A stretch of DNA of 64,000 nucleotides from an uncultured Desulfuromonadales bacterium (GTDB taxonomy: Bacteria > Desulfobacterota > Desulfuromonadia > Desulfuromonadales > Geopsychrobacteraceae), in contig CALZHQ010000006.1 in NCBI GenBank assembly GCA_945787295.1, forward strand, positions 1-64,000. Reading direction: 5' to 3'. Numbering within the stretch: position 1 is the first letter of the stretch; the number at the start of each line of letters is the position of its first letter. Below, piece by piece: positions 36,590 to 45,137 of the stretch. The notes under the pieces were generated by a model that searched no databases, was not told the DNA's origin, and saw only the letters and a list, made by a program, of their open reading frames with translations. The position numbers and the translations under genes are program-made.

Positions 36590-37090
36590 ATGCTCGCACT
36601 GTCAACAGGCATTAATCGCCTGAACGACGCCACCGGTAACCTGACCTCCTACTTAATACTCCCACTGATTGTGGTTGTCGTGTATGAGGTTTTTATGCGC
36701 TACGCCTTCAACGCCCCGACCGTCTGGGCCTTTGAAGCCACAACTTTGATCTACGGATGTCATTTTGCACTCGGCTTTGCCTATACCCATCAGCACAATG
36801 GCCACGTAGCAATTGATGTTTTCGAAGCCAGACTGGCTTCACGGCCACGCACAATTCTACGGATTATCGTCAACCTGCTGCTGTTTGTCCCCACGGTCGG
36901 CATGCTGTCTTTTTACGGTATCCGTTACGCTGCCACCTCCTGGCAAAACTGGGAACTGGCATCAACTTCCTGGGCGCCGCCGCTCTACCCGTTCAAAACA
37001 ATTTTGGCGATCGGCTTCGTGCTGCTGTTCCTGCAAGGTATCGCCAAGCTGATCGAAGACATTAAAAGTCTCGGCGACAGCGTCGAGTAA
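36590..37090 (+). CDS. dctQ: TRAP transporter small membrane subunit
   Basis: Inner-membrane protein of 166 residues with four predicted transmembrane helices (near 18-36, 49-65, 90-108 and 133-152). Family marks are VYEVFMRYAFNAPTVWAFE in the first loop and GHVAIDV. The ATG at 36590 follows CGAGG at a short distance; a TTG further upstream would overlap the hairpin and is rejected. It partners DctM and DctP. Confidence 0.9.
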   Translation: MLALSTGINRLNDATGNLTSYLILPLIVVVVYEVFMRYAFNAPTVWAFEATTLIYGCHFALGFAYTHQHNGHVAIDVFEARLASRPRTILRIIVNLLLFVPTVGMLSFYGIRYAATSWQNWELASTSWAPPLYPFKTILAIGFVLLFLQGIAKLIEDIKSLGDSVE

Positions 37091-37100
37091 AAAACCCGCT

Positions 37101-37155
37101 AGGGGCGAGGCAGATATTTCCCGGCGCCCGGTCAGGCGAAATCTGCGTCGCCCCT
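37101..37155. repeat. GGGGCGAC-type palindromic repeat, copy 1
   Basis: AGGGGCGAGGCAGAT (37101-37115) pairs with ATCTGCGTCGCCCCT (37141-37155), with 14 of 15 positions matching, around a GC-rich centre. The outer AGGGGCGA/TCGCCCCT arms are shared with elements at 41.86 and 44.87 kb. It lies in the 121-base gap between dctQ and dctM. Confidence 0.75.
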
Positions 37156-37211
37156 AAACAGCCCCTGCGGGCGAAGCGCTTAAACCAATTTCCGAAATAT
37201 CCGGAGTTAGC

Positions 37212-38552
37212 ATGTCAGCAGAAATTCTCACTATTTTGATGTTCGTCACCCTGATGGCCTCGATTGCCCTCGGCCATCCGCTGGCGATCACCCTGGCTGG
37301 AGTTGCGACATTCTACGGCCTGATCGAAAACGGCTTTGAAGTTGCTTCGCTGCTTGATCTGTTCGTCAACAACAGTTGGGGTATCTTCCAGAATTATGTC
37401 CTGGTCGCCATCCCGCTGTTTATCTTCATGGCGCAGATTCTTGATCGATCGAAGGTTTCAGAAGGGCTTTTTGATGCCCTCTATATCGTTCTCGGCGGCC
37501 TGCGTGGCGGCTTAGGAATGGCGGTAATTGTCGTTTCGACAGTCTTTGCCGCAACGACCGGGATTATCGGCGCCTCGGTCGTCGCCATGGGCCTGATGGC
37601 TGGCCCGGCGCTGTTGCGTCGAGGTTACGACCGCGGGTTGGCATCGGGCATCATCTGCTCCTCCGGGACCCTCGGCATCCTGATTCCACCGTCGATTATG
37701 TTAGTCGTTTACGGCGGCTTGACCGGGATGAAAGAAACCTCGGTCGGCAACCTGTTTGCGGGAGCCATTCTGCCGGGCATCCTGCTCTCCGGCCTCTATC
37801 TCGGCTATGTGGCACTACGCTGTGGCCTCAACCCAAAGCTCGGCCCGCCGATTCCGCTGGAAGAGCGCACCGCAACCGTCGCTGAAAAAGTCATAATGAC
37901 GGCGAAAAACTTCGTGCCGCCATTCGGTCTTATTTTGACCGTCATGGGCACCATCCTGGCTGGTGTCGCCACCCCGACCGAAGCGGCCGCTCTTGGCTGC
38001 CTTGGCGCTATGGTGCTGGCCTTTTTCAACAAAAAACTGAACCTGGAAGTCCTCAAACTAGCTAGCGAAGCGACCCTGCGGACGACAGCGATGATTATGA
38101 TGCTGTTTGTCGGCGGCAAGCTGTTCTCGGTGGTTTTTCTTTCAGTTGGTGGCGGTGATGTCGTTGCTGACCTGCTGCTCGGCATGGACGTCCACGAGTA
38201 TATTGTTCTGGCGATCATGATGTTAGTGGTCTTTATGATGGGGATGTTCATCGACTGGGCAGCGATCCTGCTGGTCATCGTCCCGATTTTCACCCCAATT
38301 GCCAATGACCTCGGTTTCGATCCGCTCTGGTTTGCGATGCTCGTCTGCATCAACCTGCAGACTTCGTTTTTGACCCCACCCTTCGGTTATGCGCTCTTTT
38401 ATTTTAAGGGTGTGGCACCACCAGAATACACCATGGGAGATATTTACAAGGGGATTCTGCCGTTTGTTGTTATCCAACTGGTCGGCCTTGCCGTGATGGT
38501 TTTCTTTCCGCAGATCATCACCTATCTGCCAGACCTATTCTTTGGACGGTAA
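37212..38552 (+). CDS. dctM: TRAP transporter large membrane subunit
   Basis: Inner-membrane protein of 446 residues with about 12 transmembrane segments, the sodium-coupled transport subunit. Typical patterns are ALGHPLAITLAGVA, VVSTVFAATTGIIGASVVAMG, SSGTLGILIPPSIMLVVYG and LLVIVPIFTPI. The length is normal for DctM. GGAG precedes the ATG. It is separated from dctQ by a palindromic repeat but clearly belongs to the same transporter. Confidence 0.93.
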   Translation: MSAEILTILMFVTLMASIALGHPLAITLAGVATFYGLIENGFEVASLLDLFVNNSWGIFQNYVLVAIPLFIFMAQILDRSKVSEGLFDALYIVLGGLRGGLGMAVIVVSTVFAATTGIIGASVVAMGLMAGPALLRRGYDRGLASGIICSSGTLGILIPPSIMLVVYGGLTGMKETSVGNLFAGAILPGILLSGLYLGYVALRCGLNPKLGPPIPLEERTATVAEKVIMTAKNFVPPFGLILTVMGTILAGVATPTEAAALGCLGAMVLAFFNKKLNLEVLKLASEATLRTTAMIMMLFVGGKLFSVVFLSVGGGDVVADLLLGMDVHEYIVLAIMMLVVFMMGMFIDWAAILLVIVPIFTPIANDLGFDPLWFAMLVCINLQTSFLTPPFGYALFYFKGVAPPEYTMGDIYKGILPFVVIQLVGLAVMVFFPQIITYLPDLFFGR

Positions 38553-38575
38553 CAAATAGCTGAGGAGAGATCACA

Positions 38576-39085
38576 ATGCTACCAAAAATAAAAACAATTC
38601 TTTACACCTCGGGAATGGGTGCCGGTTCTCCACATGTCTTCCGCTACGCCATGGAAATGGCCAAGCAGCACGATGCACAGATCGTTGCCGTATCCGCGCT
38701 GGAGACCCTGTCGACCTTCGCTCAGAGCCTGGTCGATGTCCATATCCGTTCAGATCAACAGGAATGTCTCCACAGTGAAGCCCATACTCACGCCAAGCAA
38801 AAACTTGAGCAGCGCATCACGCAACTGTTTGAGAAAGAGTTCGCCAACGACCCGCAGAGCAAAGACCGGCTGCGTGAAATCAGGATCGAGGATGGCAGTC
38901 CTGCCCAGGTGATCCTGCGGATCGCCGAAGAAATCGACGCCGACCTAATTATCATGGGCTCGCATCGGCATACGGTGATCGGTGACGCCATGCTTGGCAC
39001 CACAACCCACAAAGTTCTGCATAGTACCGCCAAGCCAGTTCTGGTCGTACGGATACCCGAAGGGTTCCACGAAGAAGGGTTCTGA
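38576..39085 (+). CDS. Universal stress protein (UspA family)
   Basis: Cytoplasmic Usp-fold protein of 169 residues. It starts with IKTILYTSGMGAGSPHVFRYAMEMAKQ and has the ATP-binding pattern IIMGSHRHTVIGDAMLGTTT near the C-terminus, followed by KVLHSTAKPVLVVRIP. Usp genes often follow TRAP transporter genes (TeaD is one example) and may modulate the transporter. It lies 23 bases after dctM, in the same transcript. Confidence 0.9.
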   Translation: MLPKIKTILYTSGMGAGSPHVFRYAMEMAKQHDAQIVAVSALETLSTFAQSLVDVHIRSDQQECLHSEAHTHAKQKLEQRITQLFEKEFANDPQSKDRLREIRIEDGSPAQVILRIAEEIDADLIIMGSHRHTVIGDAMLGTTTHKVLHSTAKPVLVVRIPEGFHEEGF

Positions 39086-39142
39086 TTCGACCGGTCGAGA
39101 CATGGGAAGCTCATTGCCCCAGAAGAAAAAATGGAAGGTCAT

Positions 39143-40534
39143 ATGATTTCTACAGCAGTGGTTCAGCAACTTATAGAAAAACTCGGCAAAGCCAACGTTA
39201 TCACTGAAAAAGAGGACCTGCTGGTGCTCGGTTACGACTCCACTCCGGGCCTGCACAGTATGCCGGACCTGGTCGTCTACCCAACCGAGAGCGAACAGGT
39301 TCAGTCAGTAGTCGAGATCGCCCGTGACAACAGGATTCCCTTCACTCCGCGCGGTAGCGGCACTGGTCTTTCCGGAGGCAGCATCCCGGTGAATGGAGGC
39401 ATTGTCATCTGCCTGAACAAGATGAATAAAATCCTAGAAATTGATGAAGAGAACCTGACCGCCACCTGTCAGGCAGGGGTAGTCACGCTTGACCTGTTTA
39501 ATGCGGTTGCAGAAAAGGGTCTTTTTTATCCACCTGATCCCGGCTCACAGAAAATCTCAACCCTCGCCGGGAACGTCATGGAAGATGCTGGCGGCCTGCG
39601 CGGTCTCAAGTACGGCGTTACTCGCGATTACGTCATGGCATTGAAATGTGTCCTACCCGACGGCACACTACTGGAAACCGGCGGGAAGAGCGTCAAAGAC
39701 GTGGCGGGCTACGCCTTTAAAGATCTGCTGATCGGCTCTGAGGGAACCCTGGCGATCATCACCGAAATCACCGTTAAACTGATTCCACCACCACAGGACA
39801 AGCGCACCTTCCTAGCCTATTTCGACAAGATCCGCATTGCCGGTGAAGCAGTTTCGAAGATTATCGCTGCGAAAATCATCCCTTCAACCATGGAAATCAT
39901 GGACAAAGCGACCATCAACTGCGTCGAGGACTACGTCAAAATCGGCCTGCCCCGAGAAATGGCGGCTCTATTGCTGATCGAAGTCGACGGCCACCCGGCA
40001 TTGGTTGCCGAGGAGGCTGAAGATGTGGAACGGATCCTGAAAGAGGTTGGCGCGGCCGAAGTCCATGTTGCTAAAGACGCCGCGGAAGCCGGCGAACTGG
40101 CTGCAGCTCGACGTACTGCCCTTTCCGCTCTGGCACGGGTCTCTCCAACAACCCTGCTGGAAGATGCCACTGTTCCTCGCTCAATGCTGGCTGAAACCTT
40201 CGACCTGATCGAGAAACTAACCGAAAAATATCAACTCACCGTCGGCACCTTCGGTCATGCCGGGGATGGCAATCTGCACCCTACAGTACTCTGTGACGAA
40301 CGGGACGAAGATGAAATGAAACGTGCTCACGCCTTCTACGATGAACTTTATGATCAGGTTCTGGCCTGGGGTGGCACCGTCTCCGGCGAGCACGGCATCG
40401 GTATCGCCAAGAAAGGCTACCTGGCCAAGCAAATCGGCCCCGGTGGAGTGGCGGTCATGAAACGGATCAAGCAGTCATTCGATCCGGACGGCCTGCTCAA
40501 TCCGGGTAAAATCTTTGCCGACGATCAGGAGTAG
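39143..40534 (+). CDS. glcD: FAD-linked 2-hydroxyacid oxidase, GlcD-like
   Basis: Flavoprotein of 463 residues related to glycolate oxidase subunit GlcD and D-lactate dehydrogenase. The FAD-binding domain has TPRGSGTGLSGGSIPVNGG and DPGSQKISTLAGNVMEDAGG; the C-terminal oxidase part contains FGHAGDGNLHPT and GEHGIGIAKKGYL. GGAAGG four bases before the ATG at 39143 favours it over one 12 bases earlier. With the iron-sulfur GlcF next to it, it should oxidise D-lactate or glycolate and pass electrons to quinone. No glcE is seen. Confidence 0.9.
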   Translation: MISTAVVQQLIEKLGKANVITEKEDLLVLGYDSTPGLHSMPDLVVYPTESEQVQSVVEIARDNRIPFTPRGSGTGLSGGSIPVNGGIVICLNKMNKILEIDEENLTATCQAGVVTLDLFNAVAEKGLFYPPDPGSQKISTLAGNVMEDAGGLRGLKYGVTRDYVMALKCVLPDGTLLETGGKSVKDVAGYAFKDLLIGSEGTLAIITEITVKLIPPPQDKRTFLAYFDKIRIAGEAVSKIIAAKIIPSTMEIMDKATINCVEDYVKIGLPREMAALLLIEVDGHPALVAEEAEDVERILKEVGAAEVHVAKDAAEAGELAAARRTALSALARVSPTTLLEDATVPRSMLAETFDLIEKLTEKYQLTVGTFGHAGDGNLHPTVLCDERDEDEMKRAHAFYDELYDQVLAWGGTVSGEHGIGIAKKGYLAKQIGPGGVAVMKRIKQSFDPDGLLNPGKIFADDQE

Positions 40535-40535
40535 C

Positions 40536-41840
40536 ATGATGGCCGACAAAGAGAAGCTTGGCAATTTCACCGAACAGGACGCACCAACCTACGAATCAGT
40601 TCTACAGTGCATGCGTTGTGGCTTCTGTCTTCCGACTTGTCCGACGTTCGCCCTGACCGGCCGGGAACGCTCCAGCCCTCGTGGCCGGGTGGCGCTGGCC
40701 CGTGCCGTTGCTGAAGAAAAACTAGATTTCAACCAGGCGATGGAAGAGGAGGCCTACTTCTGTCTCGATTGTCGAGCCTGCACCACCTCCTGCCCTTCAG
40801 GTGTCAAGGCCGGTGAAGTAATGGAAGTCTGCCGCAGCCAGGTCCATCAACAGATCGACCAACCAAAATGGCAAAAGCTTTTCCGCAGCTTCATCCTCGA
40901 GAAGATGGTGCCGAATCCGGATTTGATGGAAACCTCGATGCTGCCGGCACGGCTCTACCAGAAGCTCGGTATTCAATGGCTGGTTCGCCACAGCCGCGTC
41001 CTGAAGCTGGGACCGAAGTGGATCGACAAAGCAGAAGGGATGATGCCGGAAATGCATCAGCCTCTGCGCCAATGGCTACCAGAGCTGACCCTGGCTAAAG
41101 GGGAAAAACGCGGCAGCGTTGCCTTCTTCCTCGGCTGCGTCATGACTCTGATGTATGCCGAAGTTTCACGGCAGACAGTGCGTGTTCTCAGCCATCAGGG
41201 TTTCGATGTCTTCACCCCGAAACAGCAGAAATGTTGTGGAGCGCCACACCTGACCGAAGGGGACCGGGAAACCACCCGCCAGCTGGCAACCCACAATCTC
41301 GACCTGTTCCTCGATCTCAATGTCGATGCCATTGTCACTGATTGTGCCGGCTGCAGTGCGGCCCTGAAAGAGTACGAGGAGATTCTCGCCGAACGTCAGG
41401 ATCATGAGCGGCTGGAACTGTTCCGCAGCAAGATCAAGGATGTCAGTGAATTTTTGGTCGAGCAGGGTCTACGCACCGACGATCTACAACCGATCAACAA
41501 GTCAGTGACCTACCACGAACCCTGTCACCTTTGCCACGCGCAGGGGATCACCAAGCAGCCGCGCGATCTGATCAAGGCGATTCCTGGAATCGAGTTCCGC
41601 GAGATGAACGAGTCAAGCTGGTGTTGCGGTTCTGCTGCCACCTTCAGCCTCAAATTCACCGAGGAGAGTCAGCAGATCCTTGATCGCAAGCTGAATAACG
41701 TCAAAAAAACCGAGGCAGACATCCTGATCACTGCCAACCCCGGCTGCCACCTGCAACTCGCCTGGGGCCTGCGTGAAGCCGGCATGCCGCAACCTGTGAT
41801 GCACCTGATGGAACTGCTTGGCCAGGCAACCCCGGACTAA
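40536..41840 (+). CDS. glcF: Iron-sulfur subunit of the 2-hydroxyacid oxidase, GlcF-like
   Basis: Electron-transfer protein of 434 residues. Two [4Fe-4S] motifs, CMRCGFCLPTCPTF and CLDCRACTTSCPSG, are in the first 100 residues. Two CCG domains follow (KCCGAPHLTEGD and WCCGSAATFSL). The ATG at 40536 is one base after the glcD stop, with AGGAG just upstream; a second ATG follows at once. The pair resembles GlcD-GlcF of glycolate or D-lactate oxidation. It ends the plus-strand run that began with the TRAP transporter. Confidence 0.9.
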   Translation: MMADKEKLGNFTEQDAPTYESVLQCMRCGFCLPTCPTFALTGRERSSPRGRVALARAVAEEKLDFNQAMEEEAYFCLDCRACTTSCPSGVKAGEVMEVCRSQVHQQIDQPKWQKLFRSFILEKMVPNPDLMETSMLPARLYQKLGIQWLVRHSRVLKLGPKWIDKAEGMMPEMHQPLRQWLPELTLAKGEKRGSVAFFLGCVMTLMYAEVSRQTVRVLSHQGFDVFTPKQQKCCGAPHLTEGDRETTRQLATHNLDLFLDLNVDAIVTDCAGCSAALKEYEEILAERQDHERLELFRSKIKDVSEFLVEQGLRTDDLQPINKSVTYHEPCHLCHAQGITKQPRDLIKAIPGIEFREMNESSWCCGSAATFSLKFTEESQQILDRKLNNVKKTEADILITANPGCHLQLAWGLREAGMPQPVMHLMELLGQATPD

Positions 41841-41855
41841 AGAAATCGTTTCAAA

Positions 41856-41880
41856 AGGGGCGACCCGCCCGGTTGCCCCT
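41856..41880. repeat. GGGGCGAC-type palindromic repeat, copy 2
   Basis: AGGGGCGAC (41856-41864) pairs with GTTGCCCCT (41872-41880) apart from one G-T pair, around a CCGCCCG loop. It starts 16 bases after glcF. Confidence 0.75.
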
Positions 41881-41937
41881 AGATTATCCTCAAAAATCCG
41901 TGCAGCTACCCCCGAGCTACCCGAGACAGTTCGGGGC

Positions 41938-41974
41938 GCCCGGTTCTCTGTCTCACAGGGAACCGGGCTTTTTT
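41938..41974 (+). terminator. Terminator of the TRAP-glcDF transcript
   Basis: GCCCGGTTC (41938-41946) pairs with GAACCGGGC (41960-41968), with further pairs CTCTGT/ACAGGG inside, and is followed by six T residues. Confidence 0.9.
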
Positions 41975-42247
41975 CTACCGTTCCACCCTGACCGCTGTAT
42001 AGCCCAACCCCTGCATGCACCTGACCTTTTCCGCATCCTTTTCCTCCTGAAACAGATGAAATTCAGCAGGGCTGGTCAAAAAACCTCCCCCCCAGGCATT
42101 TTTATTTGCTGCCTTGCGGCAGAAATCATAATCTGCATCGCGCTCTTCAGCGCTCCGATACTCATGCTGCCACTCCCACTGAGGACCGTAGGCACAGCTA
42201 GAAAGAAAGAGAAAGACAAGCATAATCAGCCAACGATTCTTCATCAT
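41975..42247 (-). CDS. Small lipoprotein, 90 aa
   Basis: The N-terminus MMKNRWLIMLVFLFLSSCAYG is a lipoprotein signal with lipobox LSSC. The mature part is about 72 residues, polar, with Trp and charged residues (QWEWQHEYRSAEERDADYDF) and two more cysteines. I recognise no family. It is convergent with glcF and its stop abuts the terminator at 41.94 kb. Confidence 0.75.
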   Translation of the reverse strand: MMKNRWLIMLVFLFLSSCAYGPQWEWQHEYRSAEERDADYDFCRKAANKNAWGGGFLTSPAEFHLFQEEKDAEKVRCMQGLGYTAVRVER

Positions 42248-42477
42248 CGCCCCCTTTTACACCAAGTATAGCAAGAAACAGCCAGGGGAAGATTGCCGGC
42301 GAGAAATCAAAACAATACACGCCATAACAGCCATGAGGACTTAAATTTCTTGACATTAGAGGCCACCAATTGTATTAAAGAAAAATAATTGGAGGTAGTT
42401 ATTTATTTACATTCCGCCTGCCTGAAGTTCTGCCAGTGTCATCAACCATCATCATTTGCCAAGAAAAGAGAGGGATA

Positions 42478-43440
42478 ATGTTTAACGCACGTATGCCACT
42501 TATTATTGCACTCTTTTGTGTAGCCCTATTGACCGGTTGCGCAACCGTCCAGAAAACACCCGTTAAAATTCTTGATCAAGGTCCGGACATCAGTCCGTCC
42601 CTGGCAGCTGAAGCGCCGGAAAAAGGTCTGAAGAGAAAAGTTGCCATTGCCCGATTCAGCAATGAAACGAAATATGGCCAAGGTTTTTTAACTGACAGTA
42701 ATAACGATCGGATCGGCAAACAGGCGATGGATATTCTGTCGACCAGATTGGCATCAACGGAAAAATTCATTTTACTGGAACGTGCCGATCTCGACAAAAT
42801 CGACGCTGAATTAAAAATCGGCGGCCTTGCCAGTCTCAACATTCCTGCTGATTATCTGATTGTTGGTTCGGTATCGGAATTCGGTCGCAAAAATGTCAGC
42901 AAAGTCGGTGTCTTCAGCCGGGTGAAAAAACAGATGGCCTTCGCTACCGTCAATGTCCGCCTGGTCGATGTCAATACCGGGCAGATCATTTACTCCGAAG
43001 AAGGTTCCGGCGAAGCTTTTTCCGAGGCAGGCACGGTCATGGGGGTGGGCTCTAAAGCAGGTCATGATTCCAGCCTGAACGACCAGGCAATTTCGGCAGC
43101 CATTTCTAAGCTGGTCAACAACCTGATTGAAAACCTTCTCGACAAACCCTGGCGCGCCTACATCCTTTCCTATGAAGATGGCAGCTATATTATTTCAGGC
43201 GGTGCCTCCCAGGGGATCTCTACTGGCGATCAGTTCACCGTCTTCAAAAAAGGCAAAGCGGTTAAAAACCCACAAACAAATATGCTGATCGAGCTTCCGG
43301 GCAAAGCGGTCGGGACCATCACGGTAGCTGCAACCGTTGGCGAAACCCAGGGGAATGAGGTTTCGATCTGCGCATCAGCTGACGGCCAACTCCCTGTCGC
43401 TCAATTCGATCAATACTATGTCCAGGAAACTGTCCATTAA
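42478..43440 (+). CDS. CsgG-like lipoprotein
   Basis: Outer-membrane-type lipoprotein of 320 residues with signal and lipobox (ALFCVALLTGCATV). The CsgG/HfaB pattern is present: KRKVAIARFSNETKYGQG, LSTRLASTEKFILLERADLDKI, and ADYLIVGSVSEFGRK. In the curli system CsgG forms the secretion pore; relatives in other operons have unknown roles. AGAGAGGGATA precedes the ATG at 42478. It is the first of four linked lipoprotein genes. No curlin genes are present. Confidence 0.87.
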   Translation: MFNARMPLIIALFCVALLTGCATVQKTPVKILDQGPDISPSLAAEAPEKGLKRKVAIARFSNETKYGQGFLTDSNNDRIGKQAMDILSTRLASTEKFILLERADLDKIDAELKIGGLASLNIPADYLIVGSVSEFGRKNVSKVGVFSRVKKQMAFATVNVRLVDVNTGQIIYSEEGSGEAFSEAGTVMGVGSKAGHDSSLNDQAISAAISKLVNNLIENLLDKPWRAYILSYEDGSYIISGGASQGISTGDQFTVFKKGKAVKNPQTNMLIELPGKAVGTITVAATVGETQGNEVSICASADGQLPVAQFDQYYVQETVH

Positions 43441-43450
43441 GGAGGGAAAT

Positions 43451-43780
43451 ATGCAACGCTTGTTCTTGACATTAATCTGCCTGTTATTGCTATCAGCCTG
43501 CGGTTATCAGTCTGGTGTCGTGCAAAAAAGTGAACTGGGCTACATTCAGCTAACCGGGAACTGGAAGAACACACAGGTCTCAATTGATAAGGCCGATCCC
43601 TTCGAACTCAAGTACCTTTCCGACCCCAACGACCCGGATGCGACACAGAGCAAACCGACCCTGAAGTACGGACTAAAGCCCGGCAAGCATATCGTCAAAG
43701 CGAGTCGCGATGGAAAACTACTCGTCAACCGGATAATTCTGGTCACCAGCCAACAAACCACGGAGGTTGCAATTCCATGA
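43451..43780 (+). CDS. Small lipoprotein of unknown function in the CsgG-like operon
   Basis: Lipoprotein of 109 residues. Signal and lipobox read LTLICLLLLSACGYQ. The mature part is about 90 residues and looks beta-rich (GYIQLTGNWKNTQVSIDK, and LKPGKHIVKASRDGKLL), like a PEGA-type or similar beta domain. GGAGG lies upstream of the ATG at 43451, ten bases after the CsgG-like gene. Its last bases overlap the next ATG by four. I cannot name a family. Confidence 0.8.
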   Translation: MQRLFLTLICLLLLSACGYQSGVVQKSELGYIQLTGNWKNTQVSIDKADPFELKYLSDPNDPDATQSKPTLKYGLKPGKHIVKASRDGKLLVNRIILVTSQQTTEVAIP

Positions 43781-44139
43781 AAAAGTTTATTCTTCTGCTG
43801 TTCTGCGTCTCGTTCCTGGCAGGTTGTGCCACGACTGCCAAACCTCTTTACTATTGGCAGGATTACTCCGACTCCCTTTACAAGTACAAAAAAGAGCCAA
43901 GCGATGAAACCTTTGCAGCCCACAAGCAAACCCTACAAGGCATCATAGAATTATCCGGCGAAAAAGAAACCCGCGTTCCTCCCGGGGTTTTTGCCGAACT
44001 CGGCTTGATGTATATGAAGGAAGGGAGTGCAGCTGAGGCGGTTAAATTTTTCCGCCTGGAAGAAGAAACCTATCCTGAATCAGCCGTCTTGATGAGTAAA
44101 ATGATCAACGGTGCAGACAAGAAGACCACTCAGAACTAA
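43777..44139 (+). CDS. DUF4810-like lipoprotein
   Basis: Lipoprotein of 120 residues with lipobox LAGC and a mature part starting ATTAKPLYYWQDYSDSLYKY, the pattern of DUF4810 proteins. It appears to be mostly helical (VPPGVFAELGLMYMKEGSAAEAVKFF) with a single TPR-like helical hairpin. It overlaps the preceding gene by four bases and is followed after 12 bases by the GNA1162-like gene. The trio CsgG-like, DUF4810, GNA1162-like occurs together in other bacteria and probably forms one outer-membrane complex. Confidence 0.85.
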   Translation: MKKFILLLFCVSFLAGCATTAKPLYYWQDYSDSLYKYKKEPSDETFAAHKQTLQGIIELSGEKETRVPPGVFAELGLMYMKEGSAAEAVKFFRLEEETYPESAVLMSKMINGADKKTTQN

Positions 44140-44151
44140 CTCGGAGGGAAG

Positions 44152-44844
44152 ATGAAAACTCTACATTTAATTATTATCACAGTTTTACTACTGCTTGTTA
44201 CGGCCTGCGCCCCGAACACAACGACAAAGCTCAAAGCCTTTCCGGGGATGTATGAAGAGAAGCCGACGACACTGTTGGTTTTTCCGCCAATGAATCAATC
44301 CACAGCGGCAGAAGCAAAGGAATACTACAACACAACAATTGCTGAACCGTTGACGCTTAATGGCTATTATGTTTTACCGTTGGAAATCGTCAGCGATATA
44401 TTGAAGTCTGAAGGGTACTCAGACACGGAATTGCTGATCGATGTGCCTCCGCAGCAATTCCGGGATCATTTCGGCGCAGACGCGGTAATGTTCATCACCA
44501 TCAAAGGCTGGGATACTTCTTACTATGTCGTTGGCGGCAAAGTCAGTGTCACAATCTGCTACGTCCTCAAATCAACCGAAACAGCTGAAACTCTCTGGAG
44601 CTATGAAAACACTCTCGCCGTCGACACCTCGGGCGGCGACTACAGCAGTGCAGGCTTAGCCGGGCTGGTGGTTTCCCTGGTAGAAACGGCGGTCAAGACC
44701 GCAATGACCGACTATGTGCCGGTCGCAAAAAAACTTAACACGGTTGCCGTTACCAGAATGCCTGCAGGAAAATATAGCCCAGCCTATGAAAAGGATGGCA
44801 ACCAGCAGATTTTTGTCATGCAAGCACCGCAAGAAGCACAATAA
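44152..44844 (+). CDS. GNA1162/DUF799-like lipoprotein
   Basis: Lipoprotein of 230 residues with signal and lipobox (LLLLVTACAPN). The DUF799 pattern is seen in KPTTLLVFPPMNQSTAAEAK, YYVLPLEIVSDILKSEG, and HFGADAVMFITIKGWDTSY. Neisseria GNA1162 is a known relative with a TolB-like fold. GGAGG stands before the ATG. It is the last gene of the lipoprotein operon, which ends at a perfect palindrome 25 bases downstream. Confidence 0.87.
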   Translation: MKTLHLIIITVLLLLVTACAPNTTTKLKAFPGMYEEKPTTLLVFPPMNQSTAAEAKEYYNTTIAEPLTLNGYYVLPLEIVSDILKSEGYSDTELLIDVPPQQFRDHFGADAVMFITIKGWDTSYYVVGGKVSVTICYVLKSTETAETLWSYENTLAVDTSGGDYSSAGLAGLVVSLVETAVKTAMTDYVPVAKKLNTVAVTRMPAGKYSPAYEKDGNQQIFVMQAPQEAQ

Positions 44845-44868
44845 GTTCTTTACTGCAATAAGACTGTA

Positions 44869-44894
44869 CAGGGGCGACCAATTGGTCGCCCCTG
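44869..44894. repeat. GGGGCGAC-type palindromic repeat, copy 3 (perfect)
   Basis: A perfect 26-base palindrome, centred on CCAATTGG, whose arms begin CAGGGGCGACC. It shares the AGGGGCGAC arm with the copies at 37.1 and 41.86 kb. The rest of the gap to 45137 holds a GATCTG/CAGATC inverted pair near 45000-45022 and no gene that I can see. Confidence 0.8.
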
Positions 44895-45137
44895 CATATC
44901 CTGCCCCTCCCCAAGAACACAAAAGTATTCACATCGTTAAATCAAGGAGCTGTCCTAAAAACTAGAAATTGTTTAAGAAAATCTCAGAAAAACAACCTGA
45001 TCTGGTTTCTGGATCAGATCCTTTACGAGAGTAGTTAAAACCCGCAGACCTGTTACACATTAAATGCATTACGGTAACTTGATTATTAGCAAGGGTCCTG
45101 CTAAAAGAAATCTTGTCATTTTCAATCGGAGGGGAAT

